This document shows positions 18,216-28,783 of a stretch of DNA of 64,000 nucleotides, one piece after another; position 1 is the stretch's first letter; every line of letters starts with the position of its first letter. The position numbers and the translations under genes were made by a program. The notes beneath the pieces were generated by a model. It was given only the letters and a program-made list of their open reading frames with translations, was not told where the DNA came from and ran no database searches. This DNA is from Lithodes maja (Eukaryota > Arthropoda > Malacostraca > Decapoda > Lithodidae): NCBI GenBank assembly GCA_037953745.1, contig JBAKBP010007172.1, positions 38,760 to 102,759 on the forward strand. The letters run 5' to 3'.

Positions 18216-19783
18216 CCAGGCGTCCGTGGATCCTTGTATGTCGACGATTTTACTATATACTGCACCACCCGCACACTTCGTCATGCTCAACGCATTCTCA
18301 ACCTCTCCATTCAGAAGGTTGTTGCTTGGGCCTCATCAGTCGGCTTCACGTTTTTAACGGAGAAGACCAAGGCAATTGTTTTTTTCCGAGATAAGCGCTG
18401 GCTCCGCGACCAGACCATCGCACTTCGGATGGGGGATTCTCTACTCTCTTTCCACTCGAGCGTTAAATTCCTGGGATTAATCTTTGACCAACACCTTAAT
18501 TGGAAAGATCATATCCATTACATCAAATGTCAAGGCACGCGAGCTCTCGGTCTCCTAAAAAAGCTGTCTCACACTACCTGGGGTGCTAGACGTTCCACCA
18601 TGTTAATGCTTTACAAAGCCGTTGTTCTGTCTATCCTTGATTATGGCTGTCCTATTTATGGTTCTGCCTCGGACTCCGCCTTAAGAACTGTGGATCCTGT
18701 TCATACACAAGGCATACGACTTTGCACTGGTGCCTTCCGATCTTCCCCGACCGTGTCCATCTTAGCCGAAAGTGGAGAACCCCCACTTTCCCTCCACAGA
18801 AACTTAGTTACAATACGTCGTGCCCTAAAGATCCAATATAGTGACTCTCCCACCAATTCCCTTTACCACAACATTGATGTTTCTACTTTAAATTCACGCT
18901 TCCTTTGCTTCGCTCGCCGTGCTACCCTTCTCAATACCAATGGTCTAGATATTTCTGTCTCCCCTCCCGTAGATCGTCCTCCCCCTTGGGCTATCTCCCT
19001 CCCCAGTGTTTGCATACACCTGTCCTATTTATCTAAGAGGTATCCGTTTGTACCCAGCCACCATCATCAACACGCCCTTGAACACATACGCCGTAAGGGC
19101 CCCCATGTTGCCATATACACTGATGGTTCCAAGTCTCCTGCTGGTGTTGGGCTTGCAGCTGTCTCCCGCACCGCCACCCTTCAATTTTCCCTCCCACGAC
19201 ATGCATCAATTTTCACTGCCGAGATCCTTGCCATCCAATCTGCCATTGACGTTATTCACGGTATGCCTCCACAGACGTTTGTCATTTACAGCGACTCCCG
19301 TAGTGCTCTTGATGCCCTCAGTACCTATTCTCCCTCCCACGTCTTAATATCATCCATCCAGTACTATCTTCATGTGTTACGCGCAAATGGCGTGAGGGTG
19401 CAGCTCTGCTGGATTCCCGCCCATATTGGGATTCAAGGTAATGAAGACGCTGATAAGGCTGCGAAAGCTGCTGTTATCAAGACACTCCGGCAGCCTCATC
19501 TCCCTTTAGGTGACTGGTTGTCCTTGTTGAAGCCTTATATCCTCTCTACATGGCAGTCTCTTTGGGAGGCTACTCCCTGTACTAATAAACTTTGTGCCCT
19601 TAAACCTACTGTGCGCCCCTGGCCCTTCTCCTTTCAGTCTCATAGACGTGAGGAGGTACTGTTAACGAGACTCCGAATAGGTCATTCACGTCTAACCCAT
19701 GGTTACTTAATGTCCACCCCTCATGATCCGTCCCCTGAGTGCACCACTTGTCGTACTCCCCTCACTATTCATCATGTCTTTAG
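18216..19783 (+). CDS. LINE polyprotein fragment: RT C-terminus, RNase H, CCHC end
   Basis: The truncated ORF starts at the RT catalytic box (SLYVDDFTIYC). It continues through the thumb (LGLIFDQHLNWKDHI, LDYGCPIYGSAS) into an RNase H domain with all four acidic landmarks: YTDGSKSPAG near 19115, AEILAIQSAI near 19220, YSDSRSALDAL near 19288 and NEDADKAAK near 19440. It ends with PECTTCRTPLTIHHVF, a Cys-Cys-His zinc-knuckle-like element of I/Jockey-type ORF2. Linking RT directly to RNase H places it in the I group (I, R1 or LOA-like). The normal C-terminus is disrupted by a 44-bp tandem array, which shifts the frame. Confidence 0.85.
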
Positions 19784-20003
19784 TGCACCACTTGTCGTAC
19801 TCCCCTCACTATTCATCATGTCTTTAGTGCACCACTTGTCGTACTCCCCTCACTATTCATCATGTCTTTAGTGCACCACTTGTCGTACTCCCCTCACTAT
19901 TCATCATGTCTTTAGTGCACCACTTGTCGTACTCCCCTCACTATTCATCATGTCTTTAGTGCACCACTTGTCGTACTCCCCTCACTATTCATCATGTCTT
20001 TAG
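19740..20003 (+). repeat. 44-bp tandem array, six units, inside a LINE ORF
   Basis: Six essentially identical units start TGCACCACTTGTCGTACTCC at 19740, 19784, 19828, 19872, 19916 and 19960. The unit encodes the zinc-knuckle segment of the LINE. Because 44 is not a multiple of 3, each added copy shifts the reading frame. Normal 3' sequence resumes after 20003. Confidence 0.97.
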
Positions 20004-20445
20004 TAACTGTCCTGCTTATTCCCGTTATCGTACTGCTTACTTTGGTAATAAATCTCTTGCTGACATTTTATCTGACTCTCCGACTTTTCCTTATTTCCCA
20101 TAATCCGGTATCTCCGCCATTTTAACCTTTTAACCGCAATGTGATTTAATCCTTCGGGCCAGCCCTGTGAGAGTCTTGTTCTAGACTCAGTGGTCTGGTT
20201 AAACAAACTTTTAATTAATTAATAATTAATTGCGTACATATTAGTCCATCAAGTATCGAGAAATCATCTGCCAAGGGATTAACTGTATCGTCGGCTGGAA
20301 AATAAACAAACTATAAGCACTGAATGTTAAAATGAACACCGAAAAGTTGACAGAATGCATAAATGGTGTATGAAAAGTTGACAGAATGAATATAAACACT
20401 ATTTGAGGAGGAACACTGTATTGAACTCCTCTTATAAGCACTGAC

Positions 20446-20583
20446 CATTTCCGTGCTGTCCAACTTGGCGGCACTGAAGATAACAGCGTTGGGCGGTGTG
20501 GCGACGGGCAACATGAAGGTGTAGGAGGTGCACACAACAGCCGGTAACATCAGATAGAGAGGGTTGGCACCGATTATCTGAGC
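20446..20583 (-). CDS. SLC13 (DASS) transporter, penultimate exon
   Basis: The exon runs from a TTCCAG acceptor to ATG|GTCAGT and encodes 46 residues in phase 0. They include NPLYLMLPAVVCTSYTFM and LPVATPPNAVIFSAAKLD. The (A/T)TPPNA motif is a signature of SLC13/DASS carriers, in the second substrate- and Na+-binding half near the C-terminus. It joins without gap to LPVLNEL of the upstream exon and to MRMGLVMN downstream, giving a continuous family-like sequence. Confidence 0.92.
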
Positions 20584-20605
20584 CTGGAAGACGGACAGAG
20601 ATTAA

Positions 20606-21466
20606 CCCTTCCTGTCCCACCGATGTCCGATATATTATATTTTAAATATATTTAGATGATTCGGTGCAGCTTAGGAAGGATCTGTGGTAGTTAAACGGGT
20701 TGATCGAGATAAATTGAAGCCATATAATTGCTAGAGACCCTTCCTAAAATTAATACAATCGGTTAGTAGTAGACAGAATAAAGTAAAAGATGGAAACAGA
20801 AGAAGTAAAAAAGGACAAGGAAACTACCATCAGTGTGAAACATCAGGCACTTAATCAGCACAAGTTCAAGAGGCAAGTCCCCGAGAATCCTTACGGACCA
20901 AAACAGGTTCCTCTCGAGGATGGAAAACTCCACAAGGCCAATCTTGTTGTACAACTACTCCCTGTTAGGAGATAGATATGCAGAAACCTTACAAATCCCA
21001 TCCCCCAAACCCACCATCTTCTCTTTCTTTGCCTGACGCCGTAATTCCCGAGAAGGGGTGGCCATGAACATTAGGCGTTTGTCACGAATCGCTAGGTCAA
21101 GTTGCCCGGGCTTGACATCTACCAATAACATTTTGACAGTGAGGGGTTGATCCGCTGACCCTTTGATCAGCAGTGGACGCTCTACTGACTATGCGTATAC
21201 GGCTCGAGTTTCTGAAGGCAATATTTTGTAAGCATAACACAGACACACCCACCCACTCCTGGAGCAAAAACGTTCCCAGCAGTCATATACCTCCCAAAAG
21301 TGGCATCACTAATGACCTTTGCTAACTTTGCGGAGCACCTGAACACCGAACGGGGATTCTTCTCTTAGATCAGTTATAAGTCAGCCTGTCCTGATCCCTA
21401 TGCATATCCCATCATTGCCAGTGTCTGTATCACTGGCATCTAAATCCTTCCCCTGCAGGAACCAAT
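20606..21466. other. SLC13 intron sequence without recognised elements
   Basis: This is the intron between the exons at 22403 and 20583. Apart from TTAACCCTTCCTG near 20602, which resembles a piggyBac-type terminus, I see no element. A 61-codon plus-strand frame at 20790-20975 has no family features. Confidence 0.55.
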
Positions 21467-21477
21467 TAAAAGCAAAG

Positions 21478-21479
<2 letters not shown>

Positions 21480-21515
<36 letters not shown>

Positions 21516-22022
21516 CCCCAAGCTGCCTGGCCAAACAGCCCCAAGGCCCCGAGCAAGACCAAGGCCATAACCGAGCACCCCCACAGAACCCTCCCAGCCG
21601 ACCACAATAAAACATGGGTGACCGAAGCCACTCCATGGCGGGGAGCTGAGGAGGGCGACAGAAACGCCCGGGAAACCAAAGCCCCACCCAGGGCCCTGTG
21701 CCCCTCAGCAATTATGAAGAGAAAGCTGAGGGGCAAAGGAAAAAATGTGACGCTTTGGCTTCCAATCTTGGTAGATTGGGAGGTCAATCCACGGAAGAGA
21801 CGCCGTCACTTGAGATCTAGAAAATATATAAGTAAAAGGAACAGTCAGAGTAAGCTATGGGTATGGCAGAGATCGCTCAGTTCTCACTCTGATAGACCAG
21901 CCCATCACCACATGACTATAACCCAATCCTCTCAGCATCAGCTAGGAAAGGCCCTAGAAAGCCGCCTTTGGCGGGGGGATAGCTCCCCTATTTCAACCCC
22001 TTTCGGGGTTGGGCACCCGCCA
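21480..22022 (-). mobile_element. LINE-B-derived SINE (SB), full-length copy with 13-bp duplication
   Basis: TAAAAGCAAAGTT at 21467-21479 and 22023-22035 flanks a 543-bp element on the minus strand. It begins GGCGGGTGCCCAACCCC and ends CAGCTTGGGGAACAACAACA with a (CAA)n tail of about 12 units. The last 90 bp match the 3' end of LINE B (40570-40664). A segment near 21840-21890 (GAGAACTGAGCGATCTCTGC) matches the 5' region of LINE B at 59812-59870. It carries no protein of its own. The long poly-Gln and poly-Val frames here are artefacts of the trinucleotide tail. Confidence 0.85.
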
Positions 22023-22035
22023 TAAAAGCAAAGTT

Positions 22036-22402
22036 ATACAGGAAGCTTGGAACCAGAGTCACCCTGGACCAAGTCGTTATCAAAAGGGTCACTGCCCCCT
22101 CTCACACTTGGAACAGAAAACTGTATCCATCATGGCTACATCACATCGGTTGACTTGCTGATGGTGGCTCTGCTATCAAAATGGTGGTAGCTAGTCCTAA
22201 TTTGCTCACCGGTCTCAGATGTACTCAACATCAACTCCAGCTTACCGAACACTACACACAGAACACATTTGAGGGTTTTAAACAAAGTCCAATTCCTCTC
22301 TTCCAATGAAAGCAGTGACGAGAATAATACAATACAAGGATATTTACACCATGCGGCAGTCAAGAGCAAATCCCCCCTCTCTCTCTGTCTCTCTCTACTA
22401 AC
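22036..22402. other. SLC13 intron remainder
   Basis: This is intron sequence between the SINE and the exon, including a CT-rich tract at 22378-22396. Open minus-strand frame continues from the exon but lies past the GTTAGT donor. Confidence 0.7.
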
Positions 22403-22686
22403 CAGTTCATTGAGGACGGGAAGCATCATAACAGTCGCCGTATTATTGGAAACTATCTCGGTAAACATGGCCATAATTAACGTAACCATCAGCACAACGA
22501 CACCAGGATTGACGCCATTTAAGACGTAGAACTGTTGTCCCAGCCACGTGGTCAGTCCGGAGACCTTGGCACCTTCAGCCATTGCTATGCCGCCCCCCAG
22601 TATGAGCATCACGCCCCACGGTGCCTTCTGGTGAACCACTTCCCAGGTCATGCACGCGTTTTTGTCTGCAGGATCTTGTACAGGCT
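22403..22686 (-). CDS. SLC13 (DASS) transporter, central exon with SNT motif
   Basis: The exon follows CCTCTCCCACAG and ends CTG|GTTAGT. It encodes about 95 residues: MTWEVVHQKAPWGVMLILGG, GGIAMAEGAKVSGLTTWLG, a long hydrophobic segment (PGVVVLMVTLIMAMF), TEIVSNNTATVMMLPVL. The LLGGG.A.A.G...SGL segment and the TE..SN.TAT...P motif are the canonical second repeat of DASS transporters; the Ser-Asn-Asn-Thr stretch coordinates Na+ and the carboxylate substrate. Entry phase (G|AG) matches the exon ending at 24157. Subfamily (INDY-, A2/A3/A5- or sulfate-type) cannot be decided. Confidence 0.95.
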
Positions 22687-22799
22687 CTGTGGGAGAGGTT
22701 ACAGTAAGCACAAATAATTATTATAATATACAAAATAACAGAATACAACAAAAAACAAAATAATATATTCACACACATCTAGGTCGCCCAGGTGAAGAC

Positions 22800-23250
22800 C
22801 CAGAGAGCTAGACCCATTTGGGGTCTCCAGCATAGACTGAGAGCCTGTACAATCTAATGCTCAACATGGTGAAGCCTGTAAGCTCTCGTTCCAGTCTAGG
22901 GAGTGAGACATGTGAAACACCCATTCACAGCTCGAAGCATCCCCATCTCTGAAGCTGCTTCGCCTCTGCGCTTCACTGTCTTAACCCTCAGACTCGGACC
23001 CTCACTCTCAGAACGCCACCTATTGAGCAATTAACTCAGTAGGCATTGATCCCTTGAAGCATATTTTGAATATGGAAATATTTATACAGTGGTATTTAAT
23101 CAGGGAACAATGAGGGTATTTTTTGTAGTAATGCACTGATACTAGGTACAGTACAAATTCCATCCCAATAATATCGTCCCATTGACATACCGGGATTCGA
23201 ACCCGGGTCTATTGGATTACCAGTCCAGTGGCAAGACCACTCCTCCACAC
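22800..23250 (-). mobile_element. tRNA-Thr-derived SINE (family S-T), copy 2
   Basis: On the minus strand the head reads GAGGAGTGGTCTTGCCACTG, anticodon-arm CTGGTAATCCAATAG and B box GGGTTCGAATCCCGG (about 23245-23190). The body matches copy 1, for example TATCAGTGCATTAC, TAGGTGGCGTTCTGAGAG and GAAGCAGCTTCAGAGATG. Its 3' part differs from copy 1. It lies in the SLC13 intron between the exons at 24157 and 22686. Confidence 0.8.
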
Positions 23251-23255
23251 TTCCC

Positions 23256-23888
23256 CATATGGGCCCCAAGGTCCAATAAAAATATGTGCTTGCTGCAAAA
23301 GTTGACGAGCCACATTTACTATTAGTAGGTTTCTTCTCACTGTCTCGCCCACTGGTTTTGGAGAAACAACTCGACCCGGCTCTTCTTCAGTATAACCAAG
23401 AGTCTTCTGATTGCTACTTACATGCACCCGGCAAGAATAAGTGTGCCGGGTAGCAATGTAGCTGCATGCAACTGGGTACTGAATTGCAAGCAGTGGGTTT
23501 GGAGTGTCGGAAGTGGTGCCTGCTGCTTTGGCCACGTCCATCCCGCTGCTTTGCTCCGCTACACGGCTCACCACAATACTGCTCGCCTTCAATGCATCCG
23601 AGTATATAAGCCAGGGGCCTCCTTTTGAGTTGTTACCAGGGCTAGGCTTCCTGATTGACTGTGTCCAGGCTACTCCTCCTGTGGTTTCATATGCAGTGCT
23701 GGACATTGTACTGCAAGTTGATTGGCTGCCACAGTATAGGTTCTTTCTCCGGGTTACTGCACTATTTTTGTCGTAATAACATCCAGGCAGGGAATTACTC
23801 TGATATTTCATAACAGGGAAGCTGCCCATAATTAAAATATCTTGTGTTGAAGCTTCCCGAGCAATGATTAGGCAACAGGTTGCGCAGC
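23256..23888. other. Intron segment with an unexplained 200-codon frame
   Basis: A minus-strand frame is open over about 570 bp (residues such as GYTEEEPGRVVSPKPVGETV), but I recognise no family. On the plus strand GAGTATATAAGCCAGGGG near 23590 looks like a TATA box, and AATAAAA lies near 23276 on the opposite side. It could be a decayed LTR or part of another repeat; a host exon is not supported. Confidence 0.3.
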
Positions 23889-24126
23889 CTACTGTTTATC
23901 CCCATCCAGGTATCCACTGTACTTGTATGGAGAAATCCGGCTTGGCCGGAGATTTTTTTTTATCGAAAAATGTACAAATTTAGCCTGTCAAAAATATGTT
24001 AAAAAATATGCTGGCTCGCTACTGTTCGCCAGGAAAAAATCAACACCTGGATGGGGATAAACTTCTTAAAACAGTAGGCTGAATGGGGCCGAATGGATAC
24101 AACCCTAAAAACGAGGTGGGCCCCCT
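23889..24126. mobile_element. MITE family M1, copy D (partial)
   Basis: This shares TTATCCCCATCCAGGT and, inverted, CACCTGGATGGGGATAAAC with copy A, plus TCCGGCTTGGCCGGA and ATCGAAAAATGTACAAATTT. The 5' half is incomplete. It ends GGGCCCCCTTA about 30 bp from the splice donor of the SLC13 exon. Confidence 0.7.
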
Positions 24127-24156
24127 TACAAACGCTGTTAAGCACAATACTAATAC

Positions 24157-24251
24157 CTTTGAAGTTATTGAAGGCTAGGAAGTCCAGTCGTGCCGGCAGA
24201 CAGTAGATGATGAAGACGATGAGGATGGATATACTGGCGGCCCCCACTTTG
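24157..24251 (-). CDS. SLC13 (DASS) transporter, upstream exon
   Basis: A 95-bp exon lies between CTTCCTCAACAG and AAG|GTATTA. In the frame set by the downstream exon it reads KVGAASISILIVFIIYCLPA then RLDFLAFNNFK, i.e. a transmembrane helix followed by the cytosolic loop before the TW.....P..I..LLGGG segment. The KVG-D/A-A...L...LF..P pattern is typical of SLC13. The first base completes a codon begun in an upstream exon that I cannot find; a long repeat block begins 450 bp upstream. Confidence 0.85.
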
Positions 24252-24286
24252 CTGTTGAGGAAGTGTACATTAATGGGAGATGGGTG

Positions 24287-24504
24287 GGTTTTTGGGTCTA
24301 TTTATTCAATTATTCATATATTTTTTAGTTTGCTCGCTAAACCTCCATCCAACATAAAAAACACCACCTACACACCCCTTCAAGATAAATTTGTAAATTT
24401 TTTGAAAGAAAAATTTACTGGCCAAAGACCACTTCCTCTTAAAATTACAGGCTCGCTTTCGCTCGCCAGGAAAAAACAACAGGTAAATGGCACAAAAGGT
24501 CTTA
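24287..24504 (-). mobile_element. MITE family M1, copy E
   Basis: Inverted relative to copy C. The minus strand reads TTTTGTGCCATTTACCTG, CCTGGCGAGCGAAAGCGAGC, TTAAGAGGAAGTGGTC, AAATTTATCTTGAAGGGG and TTGGATGGAGGTTTAGCGAG in the same order as copy C. Copies D and E flank the SLC13 exon. Confidence 0.7.
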
Positions 24505-24710
24505 ACCCATTGACTGCAGGAAACGTAGTACTATGTCTGGGCAAGTTACAGGCTTTAAAAGCCTGTAAAAGCCGTAGATATTGAGTGTCAGTGGGCGGGA
24601 CCGCGAGGGGCCCACCTCCTACCGTCAGCCGTGCACTGAGGCAAACTGTGGTCCCGTACCGGGGTCTCCGCAGTGCTACCAATTTTTAAAAAAGCGCTAC
24701 TTTTTGTTAT
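24503..24710. other. Possible truncated TTAA-type MITE
   Basis: The segment begins TTAACCCATTGACTGCAGG, a piggyBac-style terminus, and contains the palindrome TTACAGGCTTTAAAAGCCTGTAA. The other terminus was not found. Confidence 0.35.
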
Positions 24711-25025
24711 GCCCTGTTTTTCTACAGGTTTAACTTGGGTAATGTGAGTTCTAATTGACTGGGTATATAAGGCTGCATGCACAATACAAGATATGAGGAA
24801 TAGAGAACACAAAGAAACACATGGTAGCAAGTTACACGATCACGTTTATTGATATACCACTGCAGAATACTTGTGTAAGACAATATAATAGAATCGAACA
24901 ACACTAGCATAAGTGGATCTAGATGGAGCCTAGTCTCCCACTTCCAACGTTCAGGTATTAATCTTCTGATCACTGGCTTTGATTTAACAGGTTTATATAC
25001 CGAAGACCATCAATGTTACTTATAG
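24711..25025 (-). mobile_element. Inverted terminal fragment of the giant LTR (family LT)
   Basis: This is the reverse complement of the last ~315 bp of the LTRs ending at 28713 and 35306, from TGTTATGCCCTG to TACTTATAG, including the TATATAAACC box and AATAAA. It is directly abutted by the start of the plus-strand element at 25031. Confidence 0.9.
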
Positions 25026-25256
25026 TAAAATGCCCCAGAATGAGAAGCCCACCACAGAAGCCACGAACGAACACCACACAGAAACACCAAAAGAAAGGTC
25101 CACAGAACGAAAGGACCAGCTGACCGAGCCAGCCATTTCAGCCAGGCCCAAGCCCGCAGGGCTAAGCAGCTCATGGCCGCACCTTCTTTAACTTTTCTAA
25201 ACTGACCATTTTTCCACACCTCACGTACACTAACCCCCTCGTGTCCTACACTCCTA

Positions 25257-26150
25257 ACTACAAAGATGATGAACAGGAATATACATTCATATTAAAAACA
25301 ACCATGCCCTGTCCCGACGTTGAGCCAATGCCAACACATCAGACAGCCATAATATTTATGTATGTTCTTACATCCGAGAAGTAGATTTTATATATATCTT
25401 AGAAGTTAAAACACCCACGTTTGTTCCTAGACCTCTTATATCATTTTCCATGACTAGTATAGATATATGTAACCCGTGCCCACTGCCCAGTCGCCCCTTG
25501 CATTTGTTCCTCTAGTAACTAAGTCTATAATATTAACTGCCACCAGCATTGATACGACATGGCGGCACTGTCCTTGCTACAAAGATGATGAACAGGAATA
25601 TACATTCATATTAAAAACAACCATGCCCTGTCCCGACGTTGAGCCAATGCCAACACATCAGACAGCCATAATATGTATGTATGTTCTTACATCCGAGAAG
25701 TAGATTTTATATATATTTTAGAAGTTAAAACACCCACGATTGTCCCTAGACCTCTTCTATCATTTTCCATGACGAGTATAGATATATGTAACCCGTGCTC
25801 AGTCGCCCCTTGCATTGTTCCTCTAGTAACTAAGTCTATAATATTAACTGCCACCAGCATTGATACGACATAGCGGCACTGTCCTTGCTACAAAGATGAT
25901 GAACAGGAATATACATTCATATTAAAAACAACCATGCCCTGTCCCGACGTTGAGCCAATGCCAACACATCAGACAGCCATAATTATATCTATGTATGTTC
26001 TTGCATCCGAGAAGTAGATGTTATATATTTTAGAAGTTAAAACACCCACGATTGTCCCTAGACCTCTTATATCATTTTCCATGACTAGTATAGATATATG
26101 TAACCCGTGCTCAGTCGCCCCTTGCATTGTTCCTCTAGTAACTAAGTATT
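25257..26150 (+). repeat. ~315-bp tandem repeat in U3, three units
   Basis: Units begin CTACAAAGATGATGAACAGG and include GACGTTGAGCCAATGCCAAC and CCAGCATTGATACGACAT. The 3' LTR has two units (32164 and 32483). This accounts for the ~313-bp length difference between the LTRs. Confidence 0.9.
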
Positions 26151-28418
26151 AATATTAACATTCCCTAACATCTTGTCTTGCCAGACTAAGCTTTATGAAG
26201 ACCCATCGCCCCATAAATCTATGTATGCAATCCTTAGGTTAAGTATTTTTATCCGCCATTGTGTTCACCTTTTTCCATTTACTTTCCACAATTGTCATAC
26301 GTCTTCCCCTTGCCTCCTTCGTATCCACAGCCCACACTACGCCAATTTACTTCGTGTCTTACACCTCTTACCCCAACCAGAGATTGTATAAGATAACCTG
26401 GTTACCAGTATCTGTCATAAGTACCCCGAAACAATAACTAAGTACCCCTACGAACTGCCGCTTTTGTTGGTATTTATATTTATATTTAATAGAAAACGCA
26501 GTTCCCAGGACCAACTAATAGTATCCATAACCCTCGGACTGATCACATAACTCTATCTTTTCCAGACTCATATACCACCCCATAGTTGCATTCCCCGGTA
26601 GCATATTTTGGCTAACTTATTCTACTGCCTTTTCAAACTTTCCATATCAAGTGTAGCCTAATGCCACCCCCACGCCCAGGGACCTTAGGGGCAAAATTTC
26701 CCTGTAGCCCTTGAACTCTCCCCCCCTCTCAGTAAGAATTCCCGCGCTTCTCGACTCTTGTCCGACCTAGCCTCTCTCTCATACCTCTTGAAGATCCTTG
26801 AATTGTCCGTTGCTAACGCTCTCCAACCTTTTATATATATACTCCTATCCAGCCTACCTTCACTTAGTAGGCTAGAACAACATTAGAACTTTACTAGCCC
26901 CTTGCATGCCATCTATTCTCTTACAACACATTCACAACCCTGCACCCAATGGTCGTCGGTGCGAGGCTAGCCGCCCCGCCAGTTACTAACTTATATTGCC
27001 ATACTTCCAGATAAATGTGGCAGAGTTAGCAACCCAGTCTCCACCACATCCAGCAAACTCTACAATTAACAACCAACCGAGTAAAACCAGCTAGCTAAGG
27101 CACCTTCGGTTTTGGTATTAAAGACACCCACATCTGTCTCATACACAGAGGGTTATTATAAACACTGGTGATATGGCAAGCCCCTAGCCACAGCCGCCGG
27201 ACGACGTTCACAGAGAGAGGGCGCCCAGCTCCCCCTTTTTTTGCCCACCCGAGGAGGGAGACCCCCACCCCCGCGGAGGTATACCTGGCCCCTGTTTTGA
27301 CTTTCGAGTCATTGCCAGGTAGCACAGGAATTCTTCCTATCAATGAACTAACCATGAATGACTAACACCTTTACTAACCTCTATTAACTCACAATAAACC
27401 ATTTACCTTTCTTGCATGCTCCGATCACTAAATTAGCACCTCGGCTATACCATAGAATGAAGATTGAACAATCTAGAGAGACGTTCCTATCACAGCTGTC
27501 CCCATCCTCCTCGCAAAGTAGATCCAGTCTCTCTCCCCTAAATACGTCCAGTATAGCCAAAATAGTACCTCTTACTAAGGCTCAGTTATATGAAATATAA
27601 AGGCTTTCCTATAGCCCTGTGCCACAACAGTAAATACCATCTTACCTAGTCTCCATTTCTATTGAGAGCTCAATTAAGTTCATAAGACTCGAGATCCCTA
27701 CTGTCTACAGGGTCCAGAACCGAGCCTATAAATCTAACTCCCGCCCCCAGTCAAATCAGTTGAAAGCTAGACACCAACCAGGGGTCACTACTCTGCAGTT
27801 AACCTCTAGCTCTGCCCTTGTGTTGTTCCGGAGTGAGATCCCAGAACCGGCAGACTCCGTGGCAGATTTGGATGGAAGGACCTGCCCACGTATTTAAGAA
27901 CTTCACACATATGGACACCCTGGACGGCCGCGGAACCAGTCGTTAGCCCCCAACATCATGGACGCAAGATAACCAGGACCAGACCCATCAGATACTACCC
28001 AAGATTCTCTTTAGCAGTACTACCTCTTACTGTGCTGTTTAGAGATTTCACTAATTAAATATTTCTACGAAGTGGCTAAGACCTTGCCCAGTGTAATACA
28101 GACTTAACCATTCCATTTGGGACGTACTAAGCGATCAGTGCTCATTAATTAACAGGCGACCTTGACTCTCGTAATTACCTTATTCAGATATTAAAACTCT
28201 AGTGATATCTAACGTTCGCCCACTGATTTGCGTTCTATGTATTTCTGAAACAAGGATATAAAACTTAGATCAGTACCCCTCTGAGGTTACAATAGAATTC
28301 CCGTGCTCTAAAATACGCGTGTCTAATCTAGTCTGTGAACTACTACTTGTGCACCAGAGCTACCAGTAATAAATCTAACAGTGAATAGGAATCTACAAGT
28401 AACATTGATGGTCTTCGG

Positions 28419-28426
28419 TATATAAA
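28419..28426 (+). promoter_or_regulatory. LTR TATA box
   Basis: TATATAAA in a GTCTTCGG-TATATAAACC context, conserved in all LT copies (also in the 3' LTR, near 35012). It predicts transcription start about 30 bp downstream, which fits the AATAAA signal 140 bp further on defining R. Confidence 0.6.
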
Positions 28427-28783
28427 CCTGTTAAATCAAAGCCAGTGATCAGAAGATTAATACCTGAACGTTGGAAGTGGGAGACTAGGCTCCATCCAGA
28501 TCCACTTATGCTAGTGTTGTTCCATTCTATTATATTGTCTTACACAAGTATTCTGCAGTGGTATATTAATAAACGTGATCGTGTAACTTGCTACCATGTG
28601 TTTCTTTGTGTTCTCTATTCCTCATATCTTGTATTGTGCATGCAGCCTTCTATACCCAGTCAATTAGAACTCGCATTACCCAAGTTAAACCTGTAGAAAA
28701 ACAGGGCATAACATTGGCGGCAGCGGTGGTTCTTGATTCGGATATAAGGTTGCATTACACTGCAAGTTTGGAACAGTAGAAGC

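Larger units (their letters stand above)
18213..20228 (+). mobile_element. I-group LINE with RNase H, 5'-truncated, 14-bp target duplication
   Basis: ATTGCGTACATATT occurs at 18199-18212 and 20229-20242, exactly bracketing a LINE that begins inside RT (SPGVRGSLYVDDF) and ends in a TAAT-rich tail (TTTTAATTAATTAATAATTA). The perfect 14-bp duplication and open ORF indicate a recent insertion. It is the youngest recognisable event in the SLC13 terminal intron and lies antisense to the gene. Confidence 0.92.
25031..28713 (+). repeat. 5' LTR of the LT element
   Basis: 3683 bp. A TATA box (TATATAAA, 28419-28426) and polyadenylation signal (AATAAA, 28568-28573) lie near the end, so most of the LTR is U3, with a short R and U5. 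It contains three units of a ~311-320-bp tandem repeat (starts near 25257, 25577 and 25888), one more than the 3' LTR. Small ORFs within it recur in all copies but show no family similarity. Confidence 0.9.

Noticed and set aside
19740..20003. CRISPR array
   Set aside because: Units are head-to-tail with no spacers, inside a eukaryotic LINE ORF.
21440..21787. Protein-like frames with poly-Gln, poly-Thr or poly-Asn
   Set aside because: They are the (CAA)n tail of SINE SB read in three frames.
23209..23829. Host gene exon on the minus strand
   Set aside because: A 206-codon open frame exists but it overlaps a SINE head at one end, shows no conserved domain I know and lies within an SLC13 intron.
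27095..27355. Repeated small ORFs at 27.1, 33.7 and 37.6 kb as a gene family
   Set aside because: They recur only because the LTR that contains them recurs; no domain or codon constraint is visible.
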